From: Laccaria trichodermophora | Taxonomy: Eukaryota; Basidiomycota; Agaricomycetes; Agaricales; Hydnangiaceae | Assembly (NCBI GenBank): GCA_018417955.1 | Contig: JACTVC010000032.1 | Location: 372,001 to 436,000, forward strand | DNA length: 64,000 bases | Reading direction: 5' to 3' | In this document: piece after piece, positions 1 to 12,400 of the stretch | Layout of the letters: each line of letters begins with the position of its first letter | Numbering within the stretch: the stretch's first letter is position 1 | Translations under genes and position numbers: made by a program | The notes under the pieces: model-generated | The model's database searches: none | Told to the model about the DNA's origin: nothing | Seen by the model: the letters and a program-made list of their open reading frames with translations, nothing else

Positions 1-1475
1 GTGGAGGCGAGAAAGACAAGGTAAGGTCCAATGAGTTTGCGTACAAGGGGTAGGGGAATGGCTGCTGCTTCGTCAATAACGACCAACTCTGCTTGGCCAA
101 GGACGTGCGCATCTTCCGGTTGAATATACTATACATCTGTAAGACACAGCGATGGAGAAGGGAGAAGGTACATGCCTGGATGGTCTGCCTGTGATCCCTA
201 AACACGTTCACCCTTACAATGGCCTTATTGAAATCCGGATTTGTGCTCTGCGCGATATCATAATCAAGATGCTCCTCATAGCCCAACGCGTCCATTCCCT
301 TAAAGACAAAGTCAAACAATGTTTTTAAATTCTCCGGGCTCGGGCTAGTGACGAAGATGTTCGAATAACCGTGCGCTAGTGAAGCAGCAATCGCCAGCCC
401 AAGAGCAGCACTCTTTCCCCGACCTCTAGCAGCCGTAAGTGTAACCGTCGAGCTCAGGGTTTTCTCCGCGATGGCGTCGATGAACGTAAGTATGGCTTGC
501 GCCTGGTCCGTGGTCTTCGCAAGCTTGATCAAATCGCCAGCCGGCTTGGTATCCTCTAGGGTGGCCTTCAGTTCCTTGAGCTCTGTTTCGGCAGCCTTTT
601 CCTTTCCAGGTTTGTCTTCAATGGGAGTAATATCTTTCCCCCGGGAAATAGGGAGTACGTTTAGTTCATCGTCGAGGACAAGGCAATCAGCGCAAGACCC
701 AAGGGAGAGAATAAATCGCTCATTGAAGCGAGCAACGACGGAGTCATGCGAAGAGGTTCGATACCGAGCGTGAACATCCTTTGAGATGGGTTGAATTGAG
801 AAGGGAATGAAGCAAGGGGCGAACGCACCATGGTCATCGTGTATAGTTGCTTGAGGGACGTCATCGTTTTTAACAGTAGGACGACCAGTCCTCCACCCTC
901 CACTGTCTCTATAGTTCGCGCCAACAGGTTGGGAGTAATGGCTTCAAAGTCTTGCAGAACGCACATGCCATATGTGTTTCCTAGTATTTTGTGCGACTCC
1001 TTGTAGTAGCTAAAGCGAGGATCAGAACTGAAGTGCAGTCAAGGCAAGGGAACGTACGTATAACGGATGTCGGTGACAGTAACGAAAATTTCAAACGGAT
1101 TCTGCTCGTTCGGCTCACGAACGCCTCTTTTTACATCTCGTTTGATTTTTTGTTCTCGTTTCTTCCGATGACTGACGCAGTAAAGTCAGGAAAGGAAGAC
1201 AATCTGGTTCAAAACGACTCTTACCTTGTAAAACCAAGCTCTTTTTTGTAACACCACAGCACAGAAGGGCGTGCAGAAACTCGCGCTTGAGACAAGAGGA
1301 AGTGAAGATTAACGATCTGGGACAACGCGTCGTTAAATCTAACGTGAAGAAAAAGTGCGATAGAACATGCCTGGTCTCTGCCCTTGTCGCCTACAAGGAC
1401 AATGAAAGAACGGTGATTTCGCTTGACATTATTGTTGATGAGAATGGGTATTCGTGGGTCTAGCTGTTTCCTCAT
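1..1475 (-). CDS. KRE33: RNA cytidine acetyltransferase (KRE33/NAT10 family), 3' end outside window
   Basis: This nucleolar enzyme makes N4-acetylcytidine in 18S rRNA and tRNA and is needed for small-subunit ribosome assembly. Exons read 1475-1371, 1316-1225, 1171-1058, 1009-829, 778-176 and 128-1 (continuing out of the window). The translation follows the family almost residue for residue: an N-terminal start MRKQLDPRIP, then VLWCYKKELGF, YYKESHKILGNTYG, a long ARTIETVEGGG block, the Walker A motif AARGRGKSAALG and the Walker B-like VVIDEAAAIPLP. The acetyltransferase and tRNA-binding parts lie beyond base 1. The start ATG (1473-1475) is where the family begins. Two of the five introns (1370-1317 and 175-129) have GC-AG borders with donor GCATGT, required by frame and conservation. 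It is divergent from the FHA gene across 900 bp. Confidence 0.95.
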
Positions 1476-2375
1476 TCGATGATACTTACGGCGAAAGGAG
1501 TATGTAGAAACTTGGTCAAGGCTGAAGATTTTTTGAAGTCCCTTCCCACGGTAATCATTATGACTTCACATCATACGGAAAGCGCTACGAACCCAGGACG
1601 ATCCAATCAACAATTCGACCAACTTGAAGTCCGTAAAAATTCAAGCAATAAACGACGCATTTGTGGCTTGCAAACTGGTAGACAATAACTTGACGGAGAC
1701 ACTCAAATCCTCTCGCAACGCTCAGCTTGTGCTCTCACCGAGTAGGATCGCAGTTTAAACTGTTGGAACCATCTTTGCAACGTTTCAGTTTGCCAGGCCC
1801 TCCGAAGAAAACTCTACGAAGGCGGAGTCTTGAACATCCGCCGCAGAGCTCCCAGGAGCTCCCAGGGCCCTTTTTGACTCTAAATTGGCGTTGGGCTTTA
1901 GCGTTCGCCAGGCATCTCATATTTACAACACGAAACAGTCTTGATCATCAATTCTAGCCATTGATCAGCACTTCAACTACAACACCCTCACGATATATAA
2001 TCTTGGTGCCCAAGGACGAATGGCATACTGATAGTGGCACGAAGAGGATAAGACTAAATTTGATCAGCAACAACGTTTTTAGCACGCCTTGGAAGAGACT
2101 GCGTAAACTACCTCGTGGGCAAAGGTACGTATTTCTGGGCCAATGGCGAGCCATAACCTCCCAGATGAAATTCAGCGTCAGCGTAGTCTGTAGAAAGCGC
2201 CGCTCGCAATCTCTAGATAAGGTACTGAGGCACCTCTGTATGACATCCATCGGCACTAGCAATTTTGTTTGTTGATTCGCAAACCACGTGTATGTGTGTA
2301 AATTCTAAGGTTAGGGTTATTCGGGTTCTTGCTCATCGTTTTGTTGCCACTGTAACTTTCCCCCAACGTCCAGCC
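1476..2375. other. Divergent intergenic region, no gene seen
   Basis: These 900 bp separate two divergent genes. Short open frames occur on both strands, but none resembles a known protein or shows plausible exon structure. The stretch at 2340-2375 is pyrimidine-rich, as expected of a fungal leader just upstream of the FHA gene start. Confidence 0.5.
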
Positions 2376-5197
2376 ATGCCTGCTCCCGCTCCCTTCTCCC
2401 CTCCTCAGCCGTCGTTCCCCGCTCTTTACCTATATCCTCTCAATGACTCTTTTGTTCCGAAACACATAACTCTCGCTCACGGCCAACACGTAAAAATCGG
2501 ACGACAAACTAATGCAAAGACGACACCAGGGGAGCGAAACGGCTACTTCGACTCAAAGGTTCTAAGCAGGCAGCACGCAGAGGTATGGGAGGAAGCAGGG
2601 AAGGTTAGTCACTCGAATCGTGGCCTCGGTCGATGTCCTCGTCACTACAGGGCCGTAAGCTTACCTAGCGCCCACTTTTCCACAGATCTACATCAAAGAC
2701 GTCAAGAGTTCTAATGGCACATTTATAAATGGCGAACGTCTCAGTATTGAGGCGGTGGAATCTGAGCCATACGAACTGAAAAGTGATGACATAGTGGTAA
2801 TTTCAGTCTCTTCTTACTCGTGTGATTGATGTAATGTCTGCTTTCAGGAGTTTGGTATCGATATCGTCGGCGAAGACAACAAAACAATTATTCATCACAA
2901 GGTCGCTGCTCGTGTGCTATGCGTCTTCTCTGAACAAGATGCCCAAGTCGCCGCTCGTGCAGAGCAACATCAACAACAACATCAGCAGCAGTTCCAACAG
3001 TCCGCTCCATCTTTAATGAACCAGGCTGGCCCCAGTGGTATCAACGGGCAACCTTCAACATTTAACTTTAATGGTGGTCAACAACGGCGTCCGCAACCGC
3101 CACAACAGGGACTCGCTGGGATGGGTGGCATGGGAGGAAGTATGCGACCACCAGGCAAGAGCGGGCTCAGCTTTGATGTCATCTTGAGTCGACTTCAAGG
3201 AGAGCTCCAGAAAAGCCGAGAAACGGGCGCTGAGTTGAACACGCTTACTGGGGCAATGAATGACATCCACGAGACGCTTGGTGGTGGTGGTCCCGTATGT
3301 ATTGGTCTCATATTCCCTCTTGACTATCGTACTCACGACGCCGATCTCTTCAGCCCACAAATTTACCCTCATACCCGGCCCTTCCGCCCGTTCGTCCACC
3401 ACAAGATCCATCAATAATGCCCTCCAGTTCTGGGTCGCCTGTTCACCCATCGACGGCAGCCTCTGCGGGAGTGTCGACCAGTGCGATCATCGATCTTCAA
3501 TCGCAACTACGCGAGACTCAGTCCTCGCTATCTTCACATCTCGAGAAGATTCGTGCATTGGAGGGTGTACTTGCCGAGCAGGAAACAATGAAAAGGGAGG
3601 TGAAAACCTTACGTGAGATGGTGGAGTCGAGGAGAAGGGAGATGGAGATGGAGGACACACACAAATCGCACCCAGAGGATTTACGCGGCGGTTTTGACTC
3701 TGAGGATGAAGGTGAGTCGGGGCACGGTGACGACGACGATGACGCTAGGAGTATCAATACCGTCGTTCCACACGAGCTCGAGCGGGTGGATGAAGAAGAC
3801 GAGGAACAACTAGCAGAAGAAGAACGTCGACATCGGGAGCATGAAGAGGCTGAACGAGAGGAGGAGCATGAAGCCTTGGAGAGGGAGCGCCAGCACACAG
3901 ATTTGGAATCGATGGGCCGTCCCCGCACACCGGAACCCATTCGTATGGGATTGCGTGACGGCAATGCGTACGATCTCATAAATCGATCGTCATCTTCGCT
4001 TCTCAACGCTCCTCGTAGAGGTCCTGGATCATCACCTCTCTCTAAAATTGCTGCTGCTGGGCCCACAGCAAACGATGTTTACGAACAAGTAATGCAGCTG
4101 TCCATTCAAGTGAACGCAGTCATGGCTCTCACTTCGACCTTGGAAGCACAGCATACTGCCGCGCAGTCAACCATCCAGGCCCTTGAGGGTAAGGTGGAAT
4201 CTCTTGAAGCCATGTTGAAAGCAACGCAAGAGGCTCAGGCTCAACAAGCTAGGGCTTCGTCCCCTTCCCCGCCGTCTTCACCCCCACCTTCTACTCCCGC
4301 TGCAATTGAAGCTGATCAGAATCACGAATCGCTCACAGAAATGCTTGCAGAGTGGAAGAAATCAGTGGAGGGCCAATGGAGCAGCGTACAGGAGGAATGG
4401 AAAGAGGAACGGGAACGATTGAGCAAGGCTCGTGAGGAATGGGAGACCAAAGTCCGCCAGGTCGATTCAGGCTTAGAAAAAATGGCAACTCTTCAAAGTT
4501 CGACGATCGCCCTCCAGCAACAACACCTCCAAGTGCACCTTAATTATGCTAATGGAGACGCCGTGAAACACAACGGTCTCGTCACGCCTCCCAGCCCAAG
4601 AAGCCAGTCCTCAGACTCGGGAAGATATCGAAGGAGAAGACGACGATCTTCAGGGTCAAATAGAGGCAGGTCTCCCTCAAGGTCACGGAGTGGCTCAAGG
4701 GAACGAGGTCTCGATGATGACGATGCTGTTGGGGATTTGGATGCGGAATCTGATGCTCCGCCAGAAGAGACCATCGTTTCGAAACTGGGTTTGTTCAGCT
4801 CTCCTAATTCTCCTCGTGGGTGTATATGTTTTATTATATTTGTGATTGCACTGACAGCAGCACTCATCTACAGGTAAGACGGTTACAAGGACTGCAGAGC
4901 ACGGCCAAGCTGCAGCGCGAACACTCGTCACGCCTGAGCCTACCCTCTACAACTTGTCAACGTCGCCGTCGTCGTCGCCAGGTTCAGTCGACGCAGATCG
5001 ACCCATCGAGGACGATACGATAGCAACAACAGAAGGCGTTACGCATATCCACAAACCAGTTCGTATTTCTTTTCTCTTCCACTTGGATTATTTTATATAT
5101 TTTGCTACAGCAGACAATAAATATGCACACTGCGCTTGGTGTGCTGGTGTTGAGCGTTGCGGCTGCCGCTGTGTTTTGGAAAGTCAAACCGGAATAA
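2376..5197 (+). CDS. FHA-domain, coiled-coil, tail-anchored protein (Far9/Far10/Vps64-SLMAP type)
   Basis: The predicted protein is about 839 residues. Exons are 2376-2603, 2686-2796, 2848-3294, 3354-4815, 4874-5058 and about 5111-5197. Residues 20-130 form an FHA phosphothreonine-binding domain with the signature pieces IGRQ, SRQHAE and SSNGTFING. A Gln/Pro-rich stretch, a long acidic Glu/Arg coiled coil (from about residue 270) and a Ser/Arg patch follow. The last exon encodes a hydrophobic tail (ALGVLVLSVAAAAVFW) ending in KVKPE, which is a tail anchor. This order matches SLMAP and yeast Far9/Far10, the FHA subunits of STRIPAK-like complexes at ER or nuclear membranes. The exon boundaries are phase-consistent. 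The last intron uses donor GTTCGT. Reading straight through 4816 instead would give a fake membrane segment and lose the anchor. Confidence 0.85.
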
Positions 5198-6519
5198 AGG
5201 CTTCTATTTCCTCCTCCTCCCGTCACCTCACAGACGATGTCTCCATACGTGCCAGAAAAGAGGCCTTCTCAAAACGAAACGGAATTATTCTATGATACGA
5301 AAAGTCTGCGATCGTCGATGACCCACCCCACTACTGTAGTCAACTCACTCTTTATTTTATTGCCTTTCTCCACTGGTCTTTTTCTCTCTACATTTTGGTG
5401 CCAGCTCTTTCTCGCTGTCGCTTCTTTGATGATTCTCGTTGTAATATGCACGTATATCATGTCGTCTTCTTTACCCTCTTTATTTATTTGATCACGATCA
5501 ACGACGTTTTTTTTCTCTTGTTCCTTGCGATCCTTTCTTGATCCTTTGCGATCGCGATGGTACCACGGAAAATATGACTAACACTCATCACGTCAGAGGA
5601 TGAGAACTCTGTTGTGCAATGAACAAGTTGTAGAATTGGAGTTGTCCTCTCTTGACCTTTCTCAGCTCTCCGATGAAAATGTTCCGATGTTGACAACTAA
5701 GAATAACAGCAGTTATGTATTTATGTAACTGAAAATGTCAGGCCCCACGCGCCACAGGCCACAAGGCCCCCAATTTTGGATAACCAAAACGAGCCAAACG
5801 AGTCATGACCATCATGACCGTCGGATGTAAATTCCGGGCATCGGAGCTCTGTCTTCAATTTTCAAACCTGTGCTGTGCGACAGGTGGAGCGGAGAGATGT
5901 TCATACTGTCATAAATGACACGCATGTTCCGTAGGCTGAGATGGCCTGTAGAGGTGTTAATGTACATTACAACACAACTCGATTGCGAGCGCAAGTATTT
6001 TTATAAGCTCCGAGCTACTTCATCTCTTGATATGTGACATGCCACGTATGCACAGAAGCAGGTCGGAAAAACCTCAGAGTTCCAAGAGGTTCCAAGGAAA
6101 ATCGATAATGTGTGGTAGCTCCGTGCTAGTCCGTGCTATGTAAGAAGGGTTTTTATCCCCAGGTAAAGTAGTGCTGTCACCAAGCGCTGAGATAAAAAAA
6201 ACCTCGCAAGATCCAGAGTTGTAGAAGAGGGAGAAAAAAAACTGGAGAATGGAGAGAGGGGCGGAGGAAACGCAGGGATCCGTGCCGGCATGCCAACGTT
6301 TCAGGGAGAGCCAAGTTGAGCCAAGATTTGGGTGTCGTCTGACCATTGGCGGTGAATTGAAAGTGATCACGTTGGATGTCAAGCAAAATACGCCATAGAG
6401 CGAACAGTGGGAAGCGGCATCCAGAGACGGCTTCAAATTTTGTTCAAAACCTCCCCCCTTTCTACCCTCAAAGGTTCCCCCACATCCTGCACATCTGCCC
6501 CCACATCCTATCATCAGCC
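5198..6519. other. Long intergenic region, no supported gene
   Basis: Over 1.3 kb I find no open frame with recognisable protein content and no tRNA-like structure. The end at 6440-6519 is strongly C/T-rich, like a fungal core promoter or leader. An antisense frame of 176 codons (6074-6604) is compositionally unremarkable and was rejected. Confidence 0.4.
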
Positions 6520-6705
6520 ATGACACTCCTCGCTGACAGACAGAACTCACAGTCTCCCTCTCGTCGACTTTCCCTCTCTGATAAAATTTCTGCCTTGGGC
6601 GCAAAAATCAGCCGATCGCTGTCCACGATAGACCCATCTTTGCAGGACGAAGATCGGGATTCTGTCGTTAGCGACCTCCCAATGATAAATGGACAACGTC
6701 AGTAA
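6520..6705 (+). CDS. Small hypothetical ORF (61 aa), Ser/Arg-rich
   Basis: An ATG follows about 80 bp of C/T-rich DNA typical of fungal leaders and opens a frame of 61 codons. It has a basic, serine-rich N-terminus (SPSRRLSLSDKISALG) and an acidic C-terminus. A good donor-like GTAAGC sits at the stop codon (from 6700), so it could instead be the first exon of a longer gene. I could not join it in frame to the Par32-like gene downstream. No family is recognised. Confidence 0.3.
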   Translation: MTLLADRQNSQSPSRRLSLSDKISALGAKISRSLSTIDPSLQDEDRDSVVSDLPMINGQRQ

Positions 6706-6753
6706 GCTTTTCTTTGAGATTTGGGCTGGTGGTGGTTTGAATTCAAGAGGAAA

Positions 6754-6834
6754 GATAAGAGAGATAAGGCGTTGCCATACCGCTATCTTATGGCAATTCC
6801 TTATCTCTGCCCATGGGTCTAGTCCTATCTTATC
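6754..6834. promoter_or_regulatory. Cluster of four GATAAG sites upstream of the Par32-like gene
   Basis: GATAAG occurs at 6754-6759 and 6763-6768, and its complement CTTATC at 6800-6805 and 6829-6834. That is four exact copies in 81 bp, about 235-315 bp before the ATG at 7067. GATAAG is the binding core of fungal nitrogen-regulatory GATA factors. Because the downstream gene resembles Par32, a nitrogen/TORC1-regulated protein in yeast, control by nitrogen supply is a reasonable inference. Confidence 0.55.
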
Positions 6835-7066
6835 TTCATTGGTGCTCTTTCCCTCATTCTGCTATCTGATGGCTCCATGCGCAAGCTGTCCTCCGTGTCT
6901 GTTGTCCGAGCCGAGAGGCAGTGGTTGGGCAGTGGGTCGGGGCATGTCACCGATACTGCTAGATTGTGCCTAGTATTCCGTCATATTCTGTCACTCTTTT
7001 TTCCCCCTTTATATAGCCTGTCGCATTGCCCCTCTTCATCTGAACATCTCTCTTACTGAACTTGAC

Positions 7067-7960
7067 ATGGCAGAAAAAGACCGCTCTTTGTCTCGCGGAC
7101 GGGACGCTTTCGTAAGTGGCAATTAACGTTTTATTAGAGTGTTACTGATTTCACCTAATCTTATCCAGCAATCAACAGGACGTGGTGGATTGGGAAACAT
7201 CCGCCAGGCTTCTCTTTCTCGAGATGCTCGCCCCGAGTCTGGCCCTGATGACTTCTCCACAACTCGTGGCCGTGAGCCAGCTCCAGGTGCCCACAGGGAT
7301 GTATGTTAACTATCACAGCTTGTCTAATACTGTCCTCTCACTGTGTCGTTTTATAGGTATACTCCACTGGTCGAGGGGGTGTAGGAAATCTCCGGTCCCC
7401 ATCGCGCGATCCCAGCAGGCCGCCTGCCGTCCCAGATATTGCTGAACAGGAAGTTCTCGAAAACTACGCTGCGGCACATCAGGACGTCGTTGTATGTCTC
7501 CTTCCATACATATTTGACATCAAAATCTTTACTTTTGTTCATTAGCATTCCACCGGGCGTGGCGGCGCTGGCAACTTTAACCGCTCCCGCTCTCGTGACC
7601 CCGTTGGCAATACTGGCAATATTGACCGCTCCCGCTCTCGTGACCCCTCTGCCCACCCCGTCCATTCCACGGGCAGAGGTGGTGCTGGGAATATCAAGGC
7701 AGGCGCAGGATTGGACGCGGACTCCATCGACGAAGCAGAACGAAGACAGCATGGACATCATGCTGAGGGATAGTTCGTTATTCTCTTGCACAATTACGGA
7801 CCTCAAGCTAAATAATGCGCTTTTTAGTCACTCGACTGGTCGCGGAGGAGCAGCCAATTTAACTGCGACCTCTGAACCCGCCGTCGAGCACCACCACCAC
7901 CACTCCCATGGCTTTGAATCCACGGGACGAGGTGGAGCGGGCAATATTGTCCACGATTAA
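7067..7960 (+). CDS. Par32-like GRGG-repeat protein (DUF3602)
   Basis: The 223-residue product comes from exons 7067-7111, 7169-7300, 7357-7491, 7546-7772 and 7828-7960, all phase-consistent. It carries six copies of STGRGG followed by xGN or AAN, starting near residues 17, 62, 106, 145, 182 and 211. Linkers are Arg/Ser-rich, and there is a run of five His before the last repeat. This is the hallmark of the DUF3602 family. Yeast Par32/Amu1, the best-known member, is phosphorylated after TORC1 inhibition and inhibits the ammonium transporters Mep1 and Mep3. The fourth intron uses donor GTTCGT. Introns fall next to repeats, which suggests repeat growth by exon-sized units. The role in this fungus is inferred from family only. 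Confidence 0.85.
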
Positions 7961-8640
7961 ACCTCTCTTTCAAGACTCACAAGGAAACAATCGGATATGT
8001 ATCATTGCGGAAATTCCGCAAGTCATTTATTTTTTACTGTCCTTTGGCGTCTTTTCCTCCAATGGAACTACGAAGCGAATCCTCCCCCTATTCTGGACAT
8101 TATGTGTTTGTAATTTGTAGTGAACGTTTGACTGTCTATCCTGATGTTACTTTGTACATTACCGTCACTATTAACGAACGTGCTCTCGGCCTTTTGTGGC
8201 TCATATGAGAGAGAGATGGAGATACTCCGGAACGGTCCCAATAAGGAACAGGCTTCCGACACACAGCCAGTTTAGCATCTAACCACAATTGTGCTAGGGA
8301 GTGCACCACACTAGACCACGCCGACTGACCAGTACTAAACCCCACCCCGACCACGCGTACGGCAACCTAGAGTGGCCAGTGGCAGTCGCAGAACCGGCGA
8401 CGAAAACTCACCTCGACCCAGGATGAGCTCGACTGAGCTCGACCGGCTCATCTGCAGCAGATATAGCATGCCACTACAGACTCTGGCAGGACGAAGAGCA
8501 AACATATGCAGCACAACACGAGGAGAGAGCCAGGCCTCGTCCTCAGCTATAAGACCCAGAACATGACGCAATGGGAGATCGTCATAACTCAAAAGCATCA
8601 TAGGTCTCATCGACCGTCAACGTCTCATTCCGCCACACTC
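7961..8640. other. Intergenic region, no gene seen
   Basis: This 680-bp gap between the Par32-like and DUF1857 genes holds only short frames of no recognisable content. A frame open upstream of 8641 on the + strand is not needed, because the family start fits the ATG at 8641. Confidence 0.4.
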
Positions 8641-9229
8641 ATGGAGAAATTCAGAGCTAATTTTGCAGCCAGCAGACATGTAAACCCTCCTGGCGCTGAA
8701 CCCAGGCTTAGCGAGGAGCAAGTTTGGAAAGGGTTGGAGTTGAAAGCTCGACAACCAGAAAACTTCGTCGCAGTGATCTCTTCATGCGATGTTCTAAGTG
8801 ACACTGGAACCAAGGTACGCCAAATACTCCAGTGCACTTACATTTCACCCAATTTAGAGCTATATACCCAGGTGACCAGGGAAGTTTATTTTGGTAACAA
8901 TCCGCCGATGAAAGAAGAAGTCGAACTTCATCATGGCACCATCGTACGCAATTCTCCTCCTTGTCGATATCCTACGCTGACTGAGAGACCCCAATAAGGC
9001 CTATTTCGATGCTGAGGCTGCCGGCATTCGCATCACGAATGTCCTGTCTTATGACGCAAACAATGAACTGGTCCTTACATTTTCCTTTGCTGGAGGTATT
9101 CCGGGGTTTACCCCCGTGGGCGAACTTCACCCATCCCCGCATGAGCTTAACAGGGCTGTCGGGGTTGGTGTCGACCTTACGATTGAGAGGATCAGAGAGC
9201 TGGTCAAGGAAGGTGAACTTGTCGTTTGA
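8641..9229 (+). CDS. DUF1857 / AtaL-like START-fold protein
   Basis: Exons 8641-8814, 8860-8943 and 8999-9229 give a 162-residue protein. It has the family's opening pattern: VNPPGAEPRLSEEQVWKGL, then QPENFVAVISSC, and a C-terminal half with ELHPSPHELNRAVGV and an amphipathic end helix (LTIERIRELVKEGEL). Length and order match DUF1857 proteins, which include AtaL from the acetylaranotin cluster. These are small START-like folds thought to bind hydrophobic ligands; the biochemical role is unknown. No other secondary-metabolism gene is near, so a cluster role is not supported here. Confidence 0.85.
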
Positions 9230-9462
9230 AATGCCAGAGTATTTTTGGGAAAATGTAAATAATTTGTGACGACCCTTGTAATATAATTATTGAGTTTGAA
9301 ATTCAATTGAAATTGCTTCACGATTGCTTCGCGGCAAGATACGCGACGTTCACCTTGGTTCGCCGACAACTTTCTTGTCTTCCTTCAATATACGACGTTG
9401 ACGTTGCCCGTACGTAGGATTTCGGCAATACTATCAAGCTCACCGTGACTTTGCAGGCTGGA

Positions 9463-12400
9463 ATGTCCCGACAGTCCCAAGACGTAGATCCTTGGCAGAA
9501 TAGGTCCCGACCAAGGGCGAACACAACATCATTTACACCATTTGCATGGCGTCGGCAACGAAATGAGCATCCGGTACCCCCTGTCCCTCAGCAGCCTCTT
9601 CCGTTAGAAGCCCTCATTGAAGCTTTAACTCCTCCAGCTGTCCCTAGTTTGGCTCACGCTCGCATGCTGGCAAGCACGCTATCTACCGCCTCCCCTCTGC
9701 CTCGTAGGGAGGTCTTCAACCCTATTTTGACCTGGCTCTGTGACGTTCAAAAACCTGTGGCCATTCAGGCTGCTGGCTACGACATTTTATCGGCTTATTG
9801 CGAAAATAACGAAGCCTTACGTCTGACCACCAATGAGAGGCTCTTTTACTTTTCCCTCTTCCCCGAATTGGGTCTCGCATGGGGAATGGAGTTGTGGGAA
9901 CCAAGATTTAAAGCATTAAGGGTGGTCACCAAGTATGGAGAGGACGTTTGGGGAATAGAGACTAATCTTATTGACACCCTTAAACGTTGGATAAAAGGTG
10001 CCTTCGATGGTCTACTGCAAAATGACTCCGCGATAGAACGAGCGGAGATGGCGGAACGGGAACGAAGTATTGATGTACTCGTTCAATTTCTTGCAGATAT
10101 ATTGCAAAAGCCGGAAAATATTTCGAGGATTCCCGAAGATGTAGCGGCTGATGTTCTGCAGTTCTATGCGGACCTGGTGAACCGATCAGTCATTCTGCCG
10201 TTGGGGCCCACAACTCAGGACAGGATTTTGGCACCGGCGGTTGTGCCAAACCCACCTTCAAACAACAACACACCCTCCAAGACACTTCACAAAAGGAACA
10301 CCTCGTCCCTTTCTATTTCGTCGATTCCCTCCGCACACTCCGCCCCCAAGCCTTTGCCATTAAAACATCCTGGAGAACTTGCGATCACGCTTTATTTATC
10401 TTACCTCTCCTCTCAGCTCAAATATTTGTCGCCGGAATACTTACAGGATATACATCCTGTCCTTTTTCGGGCATTGGCATTTTCGGCCTCTCCGCTTCCG
10501 CGCCTCACCGTTCTCCCACGTTCTCACAAAGAATCCTCGCAAGAGGAGGAAAAAATCACTGAAACATTGAACTCTTTGCTCGCTGGACCGTACACTACGA
10601 TTTGCATGCGCATTCTCAAGAAGCATCTTTTTCCGCCCAACGCATCCGAGATTATTAACGAACCATTCCCCCGACGGTCACCTGAAGGGTTGTCTGAAGG
10701 TGCTTGCCAGCAGCTGGACATTATGACCTCGCTTGGAGCGCATCGAATGCTGAGGCATTTTATTAGACGTGCGTTGTCGACGCGTCTTGCAAGGGCTTAT
10801 ATCCAACGGGAATCGTCTATCAGTTATTCACATACTGGTGCGCCTGGCCACATCGAACTGGAGCCGGACCTGATGGAAAGAGCGTGGCCGAAGGACGACT
10901 ATGCCTCATCAGCAGGTGGTAATGGCTGGGACGCGGGCCGCTTGGGTAAGGTTTTGGCTTCCAGCGTTCACGCCTGGGTGGCTTGGGGCTCGGATATGTT
11001 ACGTTCTCGTGGAGAAGAAGACAGGTACCAGTCCTGGGAGAAACAAAGAGAGGGTCAAGACACAATTTTAGAGGAAGCAGCCGGAGTCTTGAAAGATATC
11101 CTTCAAGAGATGGATTCAAGGGAAGACGATGTGATGGGTTTAGACGAAGAGGAAGCCATAGTGGTGGGTGAAACTCTTCAAAATCTCGCGGGCTATGTTC
11201 TTCTTTTGAAGTGAGCTTTATCTCTGTGACAAATCTTCGTTTCCTAACATAATGTGTCAGAAATCCCGATGGATCTCCCTACATAGTACCCATTGCAAAC
11301 CCAAGCGATGCTCCCACTCCTCTCCTTCGAACGATTACGTCGTTGCTTGCAAGGGATCACTCGAGAGCTCTCATTCCTCTATTGTCCAATATTCTAGTTC
11401 ATATCGCTAATAATCTCACCGATGCGGATACCGCTCGTCTGCCAGCTCTTATGATGGAACAACAAGATCTCTCGCCAACATCTCCAGAGTGGCTTGATAA
11501 TTGGAAAAGGTTGCTCTGTGACTCAAACTTGGTCACGGCAGACCGGCCTGCCACAAGACGAGCGGTGATAGACATGCTATACTCGGTATACGACAACGTC
11601 AGGGACATGAAATCTTACCGACGGCCCCTTGCTGACCTGGTTTTTACCTTCTGCTCCACATTGCCTCCCTCGGATGATGGATCTGAAGGTGATGCCACTT
11701 GGAAGATTTTAGGGGATGAGATCGTGTTGAGGACTGTGGAGCAAGAAACCGACGAAGTTCCAAAATATATCGATCTATTGGTCTCTGTTGCATTTGCGAA
11801 TACCGACGATGACGACAGCGAGATCAATGAGACTGCTTCGGTGCACACGGCTGAGCAATCCACATCTCCATCCATGTCGAGCGCTTCGTCTTCTACTATC
11901 ATATCGCCCATTTTTTCTAGGATGCAGAGCGATTTCCAGGGCGTACCGAAGGAGAAGGAGCCAGGCTTCATGTCGATGTTATCATCCTTGACCCAGGGAG
12001 GGAGCACATCCCGTTCGCAATCAATTCACCCCAGTGTTCCTGATGACCCCACCGAACACTCGAAAAGTCGTCCTCGACCAGAGTGTCCTTCAATACCTCG
12101 GGTTGTCTGTGCCGTTTCGGCTTTTATAGAGGCTTTCAGCCAGCTCACATTTACGCCTTTTTCTTTGAAGCAAGAAAACCTCCGCGTTTCTCTCAGAATC
12201 TTTGAGATTCTTGTCAAACTTCTGTCAGAAGGAAAATCTACGCCTGCCAGGTTGACGGTTCTGCAGTTTTTATTGCGCTTACGAGTAGATCGTGATCATC
12301 GACTCTACTTCATGGACTCGGGATATGATTCAAACACTCTTCTCGTTTCCCTCTGTTCCCTGATCAATCGCGTGCGGGACCGTAGTCTAAGACCTATAAA

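Noticed and set aside
3518..4066. A 182-codon frame antisense to the FHA gene.
   Set aside because: It is the Ser-rich mirror of the acidic coiled coil, an expected shadow of GAG/GAA-rich coding DNA.
6074..6604. A 176-codon open frame on the minus strand.
   Set aside because: It overlaps the C/T-rich leader of the + strand ORF in antisense, has no recognisable content and no splice context.
9445..9462. An upstream start for TSC2.
   Set aside because: The codon at 9445 is GTG; the first ATG in frame is at 9463.
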